From Candidatus Levyibacteriota bacterium (GTDB taxonomy: Bacteria > Patescibacteria > Microgenomatia > Levybacterales > UBA12049), in assembly GCA_029260965.1 (NCBI GenBank), contig JAJDCG010000001.1, forward strand, positions 62,001 to 126,000: a stretch of DNA of 64,000 bases, written 5' to 3'. Below the pieces are notes generated by a model. The model was not told where the DNA came from, did no database searches, and saw nothing but the letters and a program-made list of their open reading frames with translations. Position 1 is the first letter of the stretch, and each line of letters opens with the position of its first letter. Shown piece by piece: positions 49,911-57,976 of this stretch. The position numbers were made by a program, and so were the translations under genes.

Positions 49911-52595
49911 ATGACAGAAACTGCCCATTTTTATCAATTAACAAAAGAAAAGCTTTTTGGTCTTTTCAAAACTTCTGATCAGGGACTGTCTGAGGTAGAT
50001 GCGAAAAAGCGTCTTGATCAAAATGGTGTCAATCAGCTAACAGCAAAGAAAAAAGTATCTGCCTTCGCGCTCTATTTGTCCCAGTTCAAAAATACACTGA
50101 CACTTATTCTTATTGCCGCCTCAATTTTAGTACTATTTATTTATTACTTCGGAGAACGTGATCCATCTGACCTCATAGAAGCTGGGTTGATACTGGCGAT
50201 TGTTTTTATGATAACGCTTCTTGGATTCATCCAGGAGTACAAAGCAGAAAAAGCTATTGAATCATTAAAAAAACTACTTTCATATAAAACAAAAGTGTTA
50301 AGAGATGGAACAGAGCGAGAGGTTGATGTGGCAGATTTGGTAACAGGAGATATAGTAATCATTGAGGAAGGTAGCAAGACACCAGCAGATATGAGATTGC
50401 TTGAAGCGTACTCTCTCATGATAAATGAAGCATCACTCACTGGTGAATCGGTGCCTGTTTCAAAATTTACGGATCTGATTTCTGGTAATACGCAGATTGC
50501 AGATCAGAAAAATATGCTTTTTGCAGGAACATCTGTGACATCAGGTCGTGGGATTGGCTTGGTTGTAGCTACGGGAGATGGTACTGAGATAGGTAAAATC
50601 GCCAAGAATGTTGCTGAGGTTGAAAAAGAAGCAACACCAATTCAAAAAAAATTATCAAGAATAGGGAAGATAATCGGGCTTGTTGTCTTGGCAATAAGTC
50701 TTGTTGTTTTCGTATTTATTGTTTTCTTTGCTGAAGATTTTACTAGTCAGCCAATCCTACAGCGTATTATTCATTCATTTATCGCAAGTGTTGCGCTTGC
50801 TGTTGCGGCAATTCCTGAAGGGCTTCCTGCGGTAGTTACCATTTCGCTTGCATTTGGTACGCAAAGAATGCTCAAAAAAAACGTGTTGGTTAGAAAGCTT
50901 AATTCAGTCGAGACACTGGGATCAACAGATACCATTTGTTCTGATAAAACAGGGACTCTCACAAAGGGAGAAATGACTGTCAGAAAAATTTATTTTGGAG
51001 GAAAACTGATTGAAGTTACAGGTGCAGGTTATGTAACTAAAGGAGAATTCCTTTTTGGGGATAAAAAGATAGGTGTTAAAGAAGTAGCCCCGCTTTTGGA
51101 ATGTGGTTTCTTTTGTAACAATGCAAAACTTGAAGACAAAAATATTTTGGGAGATCCCACAGAGGCAGCACTTCTTGTTTCATCTGCGAAGGCCGGTATA
51201 AATCCCAAAGGAAAAAGAGTTTTAGAAATTCCTTTTAGTAGTGAACGAAAAATGATGTCTGTAGTAGTTGAAAAAAATGACAAATTGGTAATTTATACCA
51301 AGGGTGCTGTGGAAGAAGTTTTGAATCATTCAAATATTTCCCCCACTGAAAAAAGAAAGATTTTAGCAGTAAATGAAAAGTTGGCAGGAGAAGCTCTACG
51401 TGGTCTTGCATTTGCTTTTAAAGAAATATCAAAATCAGAATTTGTGAAACAAAAAAATTCTTCGAGAGGCTCAGGACAGAAAAAACTCGAGTCAGGTTTA
51501 ACTTTTCTAGGTATTCAAGCCATGATTGATCCGCCGCGTACTGAGGTTGCGCCACTTATCAAATCATGTCAGGAATCAGGAATACGAGTCGTGATGATAA
51601 CAGGAGACCACATAGATACGGCGCGTGCTGTTGCCCGTGAGATCGGTATAACAGGTGAGGGTTTGACAGGTTTAGAGCTTGAGAAAATGAATGATTCAGA
51701 GTTTATAAAAACAGTTGAAAATATAAGTATATATGCAAGAGTTAATCCAAATACAAAAATGAGAATTATTTCAGCATTAAAGAAAAAAGGTCATATTGTT
51801 GCGATGACAGGAGATGGAGTAAATGATGCGCCAGCTTTGAAAAAATCAGATATTGGTATTGCAATGGGAATAACGGGTACTGATGTTGCTAAGGAGTCAG
51901 CTGATATGGTTTTGTTGGACGATAAATTTTCAACGATAGTTGCATCAGTTGAGGAGGGGCGAGGTATATTCCACAATATTCGTAAATTTGTGACATATCT
52001 TCTCTCGTGCAATATTGGTGAAGTGATGTTGGTTTTTGTATCAGTAATGCTATTTCAGAAATTGCCATTATCTGCGACAATGCTTCTCTGGATAAATATC
52101 GTTACTGATGGGATACCAGCAATTGCACTTGGTGTTGATCCTGCGGAGAAAAATATCCTCTCACACAAGCCTGCAGTTTTTCAAAAAAATATTATTACGC
52201 GCAGGCTTTGGGTTGAGATGATTGTCTTTGGAGTTTTATTAACCATTGCTTGTATTGGTATATTTTTGATTGATCTTCCATTTGGTTTGGAGCGGGCACG
52301 TGGTGCTGTATTTACGGCAATAGTGTTTTTTGAGCTGGTTGGCCTTTTTTTAATACGTGATGATTATAAAGTATCATTTTTTTCAAATCCCTGGCTTCTC
52401 ATATCGGTTTTTGTGACAGTAATTATTCAGCTTATGATTGTATATATCCCTGTAATTGCAAGTCTTTTTGAGATAAAAGCAGTTGATTATCTGGATTGGA
52501 TTTATATAATGGCAGCATCAGGTCTGATTTGGTTGATTTTTAAATCTGCAGAAAATATACTTGATCAATTTTCATCGATGAGAATGGATGCCTGA
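49911..52595 (+). CDS. P-type (P2A-like) cation-transporting ATPase
   Basis: ATG 49911 (MTETAHFYQLTKEKL) is chosen; the frame upstream is only repeat sequence. The 894-residue protein has the N-terminal cation-ATPase domain, the A-domain LTGES (about 175-179), the membrane motif AIPEGLPAVVTISLA (about 300-314) typical of P2A Ca2+/Mn2+ pumps, the phosphorylation site CSDKTGTLTKGEM (about 343-355; DKTGT), and GDGVNDAPALKKSDIGIAMG (about 634-653). Ten membrane segments are expected. It exports Ca2+ or a similar cation. Confidence 0.92.
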   Translation: MTETAHFYQLTKEKLFGLFKTSDQGLSEVDAKKRLDQNGVNQLTAKKKVSAFALYLSQFKNTLTLILIAASILVLFIYYFGERDPSDLIEAGLILAIVFMITLLGFIQEYKAEKAIESLKKLLSYKTKVLRDGTEREVDVADLVTGDIVIIEEGSKTPADMRLLEAYSLMINEASLTGESVPVSKFTDLISGNTQIADQKNMLFAGTSVTSGRGIGLVVATGDGTEIGKIAKNVAEVEKEATPIQKKLSRIGKIIGLVVLAISLVVFVFIVFFAEDFTSQPILQRIIHSFIASVALAVAAIPEGLPAVVTISLAFGTQRMLKKNVLVRKLNSVETLGSTDTICSDKTGTLTKGEMTVRKIYFGGKLIEVTGAGYVTKGEFLFGDKKIGVKEVAPLLECGFFCNNAKLEDKNILGDPTEAALLVSSAKAGINPKGKRVLEIPFSSERKMMSVVVEKNDKLVIYTKGAVEEVLNHSNISPTEKRKILAVNEKLAGEALRGLAFAFKEISKSEFVKQKNSSRGSGQKKLESGLTFLGIQAMIDPPRTEVAPLIKSCQESGIRVVMITGDHIDTARAVAREIGITGEGLTGLELEKMNDSEFIKTVENISIYARVNPNTKMRIISALKKKGHIVAMTGDGVNDAPALKKSDIGIAMGITGTDVAKESADMVLLDDKFSTIVASVEEGRGIFHNIRKFVTYLLSCNIGEVMLVFVSVMLFQKLPLSATMLLWINIVTDGIPAIALGVDPAEKNILSHKPAVFQKNIITRRLWVEMIVFGVLLTIACIGIFLIDLPFGLERARGAVFTAIVFFELVGLFLIRDDYKVSFFSNPWLLISVFVTVIIQLMIVYIPVIASLFEIKAVDYLDWIYIMAASGLIWLIFKSAENILDQFSSMRMDA

Positions 52596-52601
52596 TAGGC
52601 C

Positions 52602-52618
52602 TTGTAGAATATCTACAA
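52602..52618 (+). terminator. Hairpin after the P-type ATPase gene
   Basis: TTGTAGA and TCTACAA are perfect arms around ATA, seven bases after the stop. The T-run is weak. Confidence 0.4.
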
Positions 52619-52632
52619 ATACGTTAATCTAG

Positions 52633-52646
52633 ATATAGATCTATAT
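52633..52646. repeat. 14-bp palindrome in front of the HWHADFEVW gene
   Basis: ATATAGATCTATAT ends two bases before ATG 52649: a possible operator or -10 element. Confidence 0.5.
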
Positions 52647-52648
52647 TT

Positions 52649-53368
52649 ATGGAAGACCTGCTCAATTCTTATGCGTTAAATGTGCTGCTTTTGGGAACAA
52701 TACTACTTGTTCTTTTTGCCGTAATTTCTCTAAAAAAGAGAAAACTATCAGAAGATAGTAAAAAGATGCTTTTTGGGGGAATAATAACTGCAACCATTAT
52801 ACCAACGCTCTTGATGGCAGGATCAACCATCTATCTAAACACAATCTCATCAAGTGGTGGTCCTGTTCATTGGCATGCTGATTTTGAAGTATGGAGCTGT
52901 GGGAGGCAGGTAGAATTGGTAGACCCGAAGGGTTTCAGTAATAAGATTGGTACAGCAACCCTCCATGAACATAATGACAAAAGAATTCACCTAGAAGGAT
53001 TAGTGATGGAGTCTCTGGATGCCAGCCTTGGGAATTTTTTTAATGTGGTTGGTGGACATCTGAGTACGAATTCATTTAGTATGCCAACAACTGATGGAGA
53101 TGTATATTTTGAGAATGGACAATCCTGTCAAGAGGGTGTTGCGGAAGTTCAGGTTTTTGTCTACAGGACGGATGAAAATAATCAGTTTTTTCAGGAAAAG
53201 CTCGATAATCCAGTTGACTTTATCATCAGAGATAATTCGGCAGTGCCACCAGGAGATTGCATAATCGTTGAGTTTGATACCCCCAAGGATAAGACAGACA
53301 AGCTATGTAAGAGTTATCAAGTAGCAGAGGAGATAGAAGAAATAGAGAGGAGGCCAAATGGGAATTGA
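52649..53368 (+). CDS. Membrane protein with His-rich extracytoplasmic domain, unknown
   Basis: A 239-residue protein with two membrane segments (about residues 8-26 and 41-61). The extracytoplasmic domain begins with VHWHADFEVWSCGRQVEL (about 73-90) and contains TLHEHNDKRIHLEG (about 101-114) and Cys residues that may pair (WSCG, SCQEG, GDCI, KLCK). The His-rich motifs suggest metal binding. It overlaps the DsbD/CcdA-like gene by 11 bases, which points to a redox or metal role, by inference. Confidence 0.7.
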   Translation: MEDLLNSYALNVLLLGTILLVLFAVISLKKRKLSEDSKKMLFGGIITATIIPTLLMAGSTIYLNTISSSGGPVHWHADFEVWSCGRQVELVDPKGFSNKIGTATLHEHNDKRIHLEGLVMESLDASLGNFFNVVGGHLSTNSFSMPTTDGDVYFENGQSCQEGVAEVQVFVYRTDENNQFFQEKLDNPVDFIIRDNSAVPPGDCIIVEFDTPKDKTDKLCKSYQVAEEIEEIERRPNGN

Positions 53369-54062
53369 TCTACCAACACTATCAGTAGTTGTTTCTGCAG
53401 CAGCAATTGACAGCATAAACCCATGCGCTATAGGAGTTCTTATTCTTATGGTGTCAGTAATCCTTGGAGGTAAGGGATCTACTAAAAGACTTTTGTTTCT
53501 CGGTAGTCTTTATATCCTTGCTATTTTCATGACTTATCTGATTGCTGGACTTGGTCTCATTTATTTTTTGGCAAGTGTGCCACTTTATATAGCTGAATAT
53601 TTGTCGCTTGTTGTGGGTGTTTTAGTTATACTTGCAGGACTTTTGGAGATTAAAGACTTTTTTTGGTACGGTCAGGGCTTTTCGCTTCAGATACCTCCTT
53701 ATTTTGCTGAAAAAATTCACAAATTTTCCAAAAACGTTACAGTACCAGGAGTCATATTCCTTGGTGCATTCATAGCAGGCGTGGAGCTTCCATGTACAGG
53801 CGCGCCCTATCTGGCAATCATTACACTTCTTTCGCTTAACTTTAATTTCCAGGCTTTCATGATGCTTGTTTTATATAATATAGTTTTTGTATTGCCACTT
53901 ATCATAATTCTTTTAATGGTAGCAGGAGGCACAAAAGTAAGCAGCATTAAGAAGTGGAAACAGAGCAACAAGGGCTACATGAGATTTGCAATTGGCTATC
54001 TTTTGATTGCTCTTGGTTGGCTTTTGATACTTATTGCAAACGGAACAATTAACTTTGGCTGA
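53358..54062 (+). CDS. DsbD/CcdA-like thiol transporter
   Basis: A 234-residue protein with about six membrane segments. The two half-repeats each carry a Cys motif: DSINPCAIGVLILM (about 18-31) and AGVELPCTGAPYLAII (about 135-150), as in CcdA/DsbD proteins that pass electrons from cytoplasmic thioredoxin to extracytoplasmic disulfides. It overlaps the His-rich membrane protein and is followed at two bases by an ATP-cone gene. Confidence 0.85.
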   Translation: MGIDLPTLSVVVSAAAIDSINPCAIGVLILMVSVILGGKGSTKRLLFLGSLYILAIFMTYLIAGLGLIYFLASVPLYIAEYLSLVVGVLVILAGLLEIKDFFWYGQGFSLQIPPYFAEKIHKFSKNVTVPGVIFLGAFIAGVELPCTGAPYLAIITLLSLNFNFQAFMMLVLYNIVFVLPLIIILLMVAGGTKVSSIKKWKQSNKGYMRFAIGYLLIALGWLLILIANGTINFG

Positions 54063-54063
54063 T

Positions 54064-54333
54064 ATGACACACTTGGTTAAAAGAAAAGGGCATATTGAGG
54101 AATTTGATGAGCGCAAGATCTACGCTAGCGTTTTTGCATCCTGTATGGTGCTTCGCATGACTGATGAAGAATCAGAAGTAATTGCAGATATGGTAACCCA
54201 TGAGGTGCTGGATGCTCTTAAAAAAGAAAAAGACATACAAGCACACAAAATTCACGAAGAAGTTGTAAAGACATTGAGAAAGTATAATCCTGATGTAGCC
54301 TACATGTATGACACTCACAAGGATATTTATTAA
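54064..54333 (+). CDS. Stand-alone ATP-cone domain protein
   Basis: An 89-residue protein that is almost only one ATP-cone: VKRKGHIEEFDERKIYASV (about 5-23), then the helical part ending HKIHEEVVKTLRKYNPDVAYMY. ATP-cones sense ATP/dATP in NrdR and in ribonucleotide reductases. Here there is no zinc ribbon and no reductase domain, and no nrd gene in the window. It may regulate a partner by nucleotide level; the partner is unknown. Confidence 0.85.
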   Translation: MTHLVKRKGHIEEFDERKIYASVFASCMVLRMTDEESEVIADMVTHEVLDALKKEKDIQAHKIHEEVVKTLRKYNPDVAYMYDTHKDIY

Positions 54334-54356
54334 AAGGTACCACAGGAAATTTAAGT

Positions 54357-55739
54357 ATGCTTAGTAGATTTAGAAAAAAACATCATTACGATTACGATCT
54401 TATTGTCATCGGATCAGGTGCAGGTGGATCAGTTGGTGCCCATTATGCGCGTGATCTTGGTAAAAAAGTTGCTATCTTTGAGGCAGATGCGATAGGTGGA
54501 GAGTGTCCGAATTTCGCATGCGTACCAACCAAGGCTCTTCTCCATGCTTCTCATGCGTATAATCAATCCCAAAATTTAAAATTTTTAGGAACAGAAGTCG
54601 GAGAATCATCATTAAACTATCATGCTGTTAAAAAATGGAAAGATTTGGTTGTTTCGCGCACTGGAGCTGCTCACGGTACTGAGTCATTTCAAAAAGACGG
54701 TATTGATGTAATAAAACATAAAGCATCATTTATCTCATCTCATGAAGTGGAAGCAGGAGGCAAGACTTATTCTGCAGCTAAATTTTTAATAGGTACAGGA
54801 TCAGGTATTTTTGTGCCTCCAATTACAGACCTTGAGGATGTGGGGTATATCACATATAGAGAAGCAGTAGATCTTGAAAAGCCTCCAGGATCAATCCTTA
54901 TTTTTGGTAGTGGAGCTGTGGGTTGTGAATTTGCACAGATTTTTTCTGATTTTGGATCTAAAGTAACTATAGTTAATAGATCTAATCAGGTTTTAAGCAA
55001 GGAAGATGAGGAGGTCGGTGATTTGGTGAAGGCGCTTTTTGAAAATGTTGGCATACAGGTATTGACTGGGACGAGTGTTATAAGAGTTGAGAAAAAAGGC
55101 AACAAAAAAATAGTTCATTTCCAAAAAGGGTCAGAGCAGTATTTTGGAGAATATGACGAGATTTTGATTGCAACTGGTAAGAAGCCTCTTCTCAACTTTG
55201 CTCCAGAAAAAGCAGACATAGAGGTTGATCAAGGTAGGCTTGTTGTTAACAAGTATCTTCAGACCACAAATCCTCATGTTTTCGCAGCAGGTGACGTGGT
55301 GGGACCATATCTCTTCACACATACAGGCTATTATCAGAGCTACATAGCAGCTCACAACGCTTTCTCAAGCAAGAAGCTTAAACCAGACCTGACTGTGGTG
55401 CCAAGATGTGTATTTATCAGGCCTGAGGTTGCATCTGTTGGCATGAGTGAGGCGGATGCTGTTAATAAGAAGATTAAAATCAGAAAAGGTATTGTACCGA
55501 TCTCTATTTTGGGACGTTCAAATACCTCAAATGATTTTGACGGATTTGTAAAAATAATTACTGATGAAAATTATTTCATAATAGGGGGTTCAATTGTCGC
55601 GCCTCGTGCTGGAGAGTTGATTCACGAAGTAGCACTAGCTATAAAAACACACACAACAGCTCGTGAATTATCTGAAATGATTCATGCCTATCCTACCTTC
55701 TCTGAAGGGATAAAAATCGCTGCAAGCGTGGTGGAATAG
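54357..55739 (+). CDS. FAD-dependent pyridine nucleotide-disulfide oxidoreductase
   Basis: A 460-residue flavoprotein of the Lpd/MerA/glutathione reductase class. LIVIGSGAGGSVGAHYARDLG (from about residue 15) binds FAD; GGECPNFACVPTKALLHAS (about 46-64) holds the redox Cys pair as C-x4-C; ILIFGSGAVGCEFAQIFSDFG (from about 181) binds NAD(P)H; VFAAGDVVGPYLFTH (about 307-321) is the second FAD site. The C-terminal EMIHAYPTFSEG (about 439-450) has the catalytic His shifted from the usual HPTxxE. The substrate may be a thiol or metal; it is close to CcdA-like and Cys-rich genes. Confidence 0.85.
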   Translation: MLSRFRKKHHYDYDLIVIGSGAGGSVGAHYARDLGKKVAIFEADAIGGECPNFACVPTKALLHASHAYNQSQNLKFLGTEVGESSLNYHAVKKWKDLVVSRTGAAHGTESFQKDGIDVIKHKASFISSHEVEAGGKTYSAAKFLIGTGSGIFVPPITDLEDVGYITYREAVDLEKPPGSILIFGSGAVGCEFAQIFSDFGSKVTIVNRSNQVLSKEDEEVGDLVKALFENVGIQVLTGTSVIRVEKKGNKKIVHFQKGSEQYFGEYDEILIATGKKPLLNFAPEKADIEVDQGRLVVNKYLQTTNPHVFAAGDVVGPYLFTHTGYYQSYIAAHNAFSSKKLKPDLTVVPRCVFIRPEVASVGMSEADAVNKKIKIRKGIVPISILGRSNTSNDFDGFVKIITDENYFIIGGSIVAPRAGELIHEVALAIKTHTTARELSEMIHAYPTFSEGIKIAASVVE

Positions 55740-55747
55740 CTGAATAC

Positions 55748-55777
55748 TTGACAAGTCATTAAAAAAAGTATTACGCT
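55748..55777 (+). promoter_or_regulatory. Promoter of the candidate RNA gene
   Basis: TTGACA (55748-55753), 18 bases, TACGCT (55772-55777). Confidence 0.6.
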
Positions 55778-55783
55778 AGATAT

Positions 55784-55953
55784 GTCTGATTGGTGTACAA
55801 CTGTCTGACTTGCCAATAAATTAGGCTTTCTAGAGACTTAGTTTTGCGGGACTATAAAATTCGAAAGGCATGGGAATCGGCTTGGAGGGTAAAACCGATA
55901 AGTTGAAACTTGTGAACTTTCAACAAAGAGATCTGTCACAAGCAGATCTTTTT
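55784..55953 (+). ncRNA. Candidate stand-alone structured RNA (~170 nt), unidentified
   Basis: The non-coding stretch between the flavoprotein and the next gene has a promoter, several local stems and a terminator. Stems seen: ATTGG/CCAAT (55789-55793 with 55813-55817), ATCGG/CCGAT (55876-55880 with 55895-55899), GTTGAAA/TTTCAAC (55902-55908 with 55918-55924), then the terminator hairpin. The downstream gene has its own TATAAT right before its ATG, so the RNA is probably independent. I checked by eye for tmRNA, SRP, RNase P and common riboswitch core motifs and saw none; a 6S-like RNA remains possible. Confidence 0.55.
55929..55953 (+). terminator. Rho-independent terminator of the RNA
   Basis: AGATCTG and CAGATCT pair around TCACAAG and are followed by TTTT; flanking A/T pairs extend the stem. 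Confidence 0.85.
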
Positions 55954-55989
55954 GTTTATACACCAGATGTAGTATTTATTACGTTTATA

Positions 55990-55995
55990 TATAAT
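55990..55995 (+). promoter_or_regulatory. -10 box of the 295-residue unknown gene
   Basis: A perfect TATAAT ends six bases before ATG 56002. Confidence 0.5.
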
Positions 55996-56001
55996 TAATC
56001 T

Positions 56002-56889
56002 ATGGATGACAATGAATGGTGGAAAGATCCAACAGTTACTGGTAAAGCACCGTTGGGTAATGTGGGAAATAGTTTAAGTGAAAAAAATGGTGATAAAAAA
56101 ACTTGGTGGGATCAAGGACTTCCTCCAGTCCAAGACCAAGATGAACCTAAGCCACTGGTATTTGCCAAAGGAGCTGATAATCCTTTTTTCAATTCTGTTT
56201 CAAAAATTGTTGAGTCACGTCTAAAAGACTTAGATTTAGACGGTGAGGCGGAGATGCTTAATCCTGCATGGTGGGAATGGAACAAGAGAAACCAAACATC
56301 CGGTAGACTACGAGAAGAAAACGAACCTGTACAAACAAGAAAATTGATCTTTCAAGAAATAGCCAGCCAGGGCAAGGGCTGGAAATTTCATCTGAATTTT
56401 GATGCGCAAGATCCCGCAAAAGTACAAACAGTTGGTAATTTTCTAACTGCAATGGAAGAATGCGGGGCAATAACTGCATTTAAAATTGGAAAAGGTGGTG
56501 GTAAAGAGTCTGATGCTCCAGGAAAAGAAGCGACTGTTTATATTGGGCATCGGAATAAAGCAAATGCCATGGCTCCAATTATTGAAGAAGCGCTGGGAGG
56601 TGTTCTGGATGATCCCGAAGGAGATGCTCTTAAAGACGATGTGGTCTTTACGCCACTTGTAAGGGGACGCTTCGAGATTACAAACCTTGATCCTGAATTT
56701 CATCAGTATGGTGCGAAAGGTCATCCGTTGTTAAGAGATGATATGAGAGGTAGTCCTCAATGGCAAAGGACAAGTATGGTCGATGAGCAAGATAGTGCTA
56801 GATTTAAAAAGGAAGCTACTGCGCGAGCCAATAGCTGTCTTAAAGAACGCTATGGAGTTTTTTATACTGGTTCACAAGCTGCAGTCTAA
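56002..56889 (+). CDS. Hypothetical Trp-rich-N-terminus protein
   Basis: A 295-residue soluble protein with no signal peptide. The N-terminal ~85 residues are disordered and contain Trp-rich spots (NEWWKDP, KTWWDQG, NPAWWEW). The remaining part has an alpha/beta pattern: GWKFHLNFDAQDPAKVQTVG (about 131-150), AFKIGKGGGKE, then ATVYIGHRNKANAMAPIIEE (about 180-199). The WKFHLNF...FKIGK...VYIGHRN layout loosely recalls HopA1/OspF-type effector-like folds, but this is only a shape impression and no key residues can be claimed. It converges on yvcK, two bases apart. Confidence 0.65.
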   Translation: MDDNEWWKDPTVTGKAPLGNVGNSLSEKNGDKKTWWDQGLPPVQDQDEPKPLVFAKGADNPFFNSVSKIVESRLKDLDLDGEAEMLNPAWWEWNKRNQTSGRLREENEPVQTRKLIFQEIASQGKGWKFHLNFDAQDPAKVQTVGNFLTAMEECGAITAFKIGKGGGKESDAPGKEATVYIGHRNKANAMAPIIEEALGGVLDDPEGDALKDDVVFTPLVRGRFEITNLDPEFHQYGAKGHPLLRDDMRGSPQWQRTSMVDEQDSARFKKEATARANSCLKERYGVFYTGSQAAV

Positions 56890-56891
56890 TT

Positions 56892-57881
56892 TTATAAAAG
56901 ATCTATTACCGCTTTTGCTAGTTTGTCAGGATCGTGGCGAATAATTGAGCGTCTTTGTTGGTCTGCAATATTTTTCTTGAGAATCACGTCTTTGATTAGA
57001 TTATTGCTGATAATCTTAAATGTATTTATTTTTTCTAGATTATTTAAAACAGGTTCCTCAGCAAATTTTTCGTACCACTCAAGAGTTTTTTTATTTGGCA
57101 TCTTATTATTTACCAAGACAAAATCCAGCATATTTTTACCAATATATTTTTCAAGATCCTGTACATGATCAGAAGCGCTGTAATGGGTCGTTTGTCCGTA
57201 TTTTGTCATCAGGTTTAGCGCATAGACTTTTTTAGCTTTTGATTTTTTGAGAGCGTTTGTAACACCTCCAACTAGCAGATTCGGGATGATGCTGGTATAG
57301 AGATCGCCAGGTCCGATGAGGATGAGATCAGCATGCGTTATTGCATTTATTGCAGTAGGGTTTGAGATTACTTTTGGTTTTAGAAAGGCTTTTTTTATGC
57401 GTGACCGTTTTTTCTTGCCATCAGCATCGTCTATGTGTGTCTCGCCCTCAATTATTTTACCATCTATCAATTCAACGCAGAGATCAGTTTTGCTAAAAGT
57501 TACAGGCGCGACCGTGCCCTCAATTTTCAAAATTTTTCCAATTTCTGAGATTGCTTTTTCAATACTTCCCGTTGTTTTTTCAAGAGTTGACAAGAATATG
57601 TTGCCAAAAGTATGCCCTTTTAGATTACCATCCTCAAATCTATAGGTAAAAAGATCTCGCATCAAGGTGCTGGAATGAGAAAGAGCAACAAGACATTGTC
57701 TGATATCTCCGGGGGGTAGTACTCCGAGTTCGTCTCGTAGCCTACCGCTTGATCCACCACTATCCATCATAGTAACAACTGCAGTAAGATTAACAGGATA
57801 TTTTTTGAGACCTGTGAGCGCTGTGAAGCTGCCAGTTCCTCCACCTATTACTACAATCCGAGGTTTAGAATTTTTATTCAT
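56892..57881 (-). CDS. yvcK: YvcK/CofD-like gluconeogenesis factor
   Basis: ATG 57881 (MNKNSKPRIVVIGGGTG) is preferred to the in-frame TTG at 57917. The 329-residue protein shows IVVIGGGTGSFTALTGLK (about 9-26), VTMMDSGGSSGRLRDELGVLPPGDIRQCL (from about 37), FGNIFLSTLEK and LILIGPGDLYTSIIPNLLV (about 190-208), all typical for YvcK. YvcK binds UDP-GlcNAc and couples carbon metabolism to cell wall growth, which fits the neighbouring glmS operon. Confidence 0.93.
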   Translation of the reverse strand: MNKNSKPRIVVIGGGTGSFTALTGLKKYPVNLTAVVTMMDSGGSSGRLRDELGVLPPGDIRQCLVALSHSSTLMRDLFTYRFEDGNLKGHTFGNIFLSTLEKTTGSIEKAISEIGKILKIEGTVAPVTFSKTDLCVELIDGKIIEGETHIDDADGKKKRSRIKKAFLKPKVISNPTAINAITHADLILIGPGDLYTSIIPNLLVGGVTNALKKSKAKKVYALNLMTKYGQTTHYSASDHVQDLEKYIGKNMLDFVLVNNKMPNKKTLEWYEKFAEEPVLNNLEKINTFKIISNNLIKDVILKKNIADQQRRSIIRHDPDKLAKAVIDLL

Positions 57882-57976
57882 GTCTGTTTTAATATCAAAT
57901 TTCAGCCGTTTGTGCAAGCGATATGAGCATTAAGGATTCTATTATACTTTATACTTACTTATTTAATACCAAAAAT

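Noticed and set aside
55784..56001. Riboswitch controlling the 295-residue gene
   Set aside because: A terminator ends the RNA and a separate TATAAT lies right before the gene, so a stand-alone RNA is more likely; not fully excluded.
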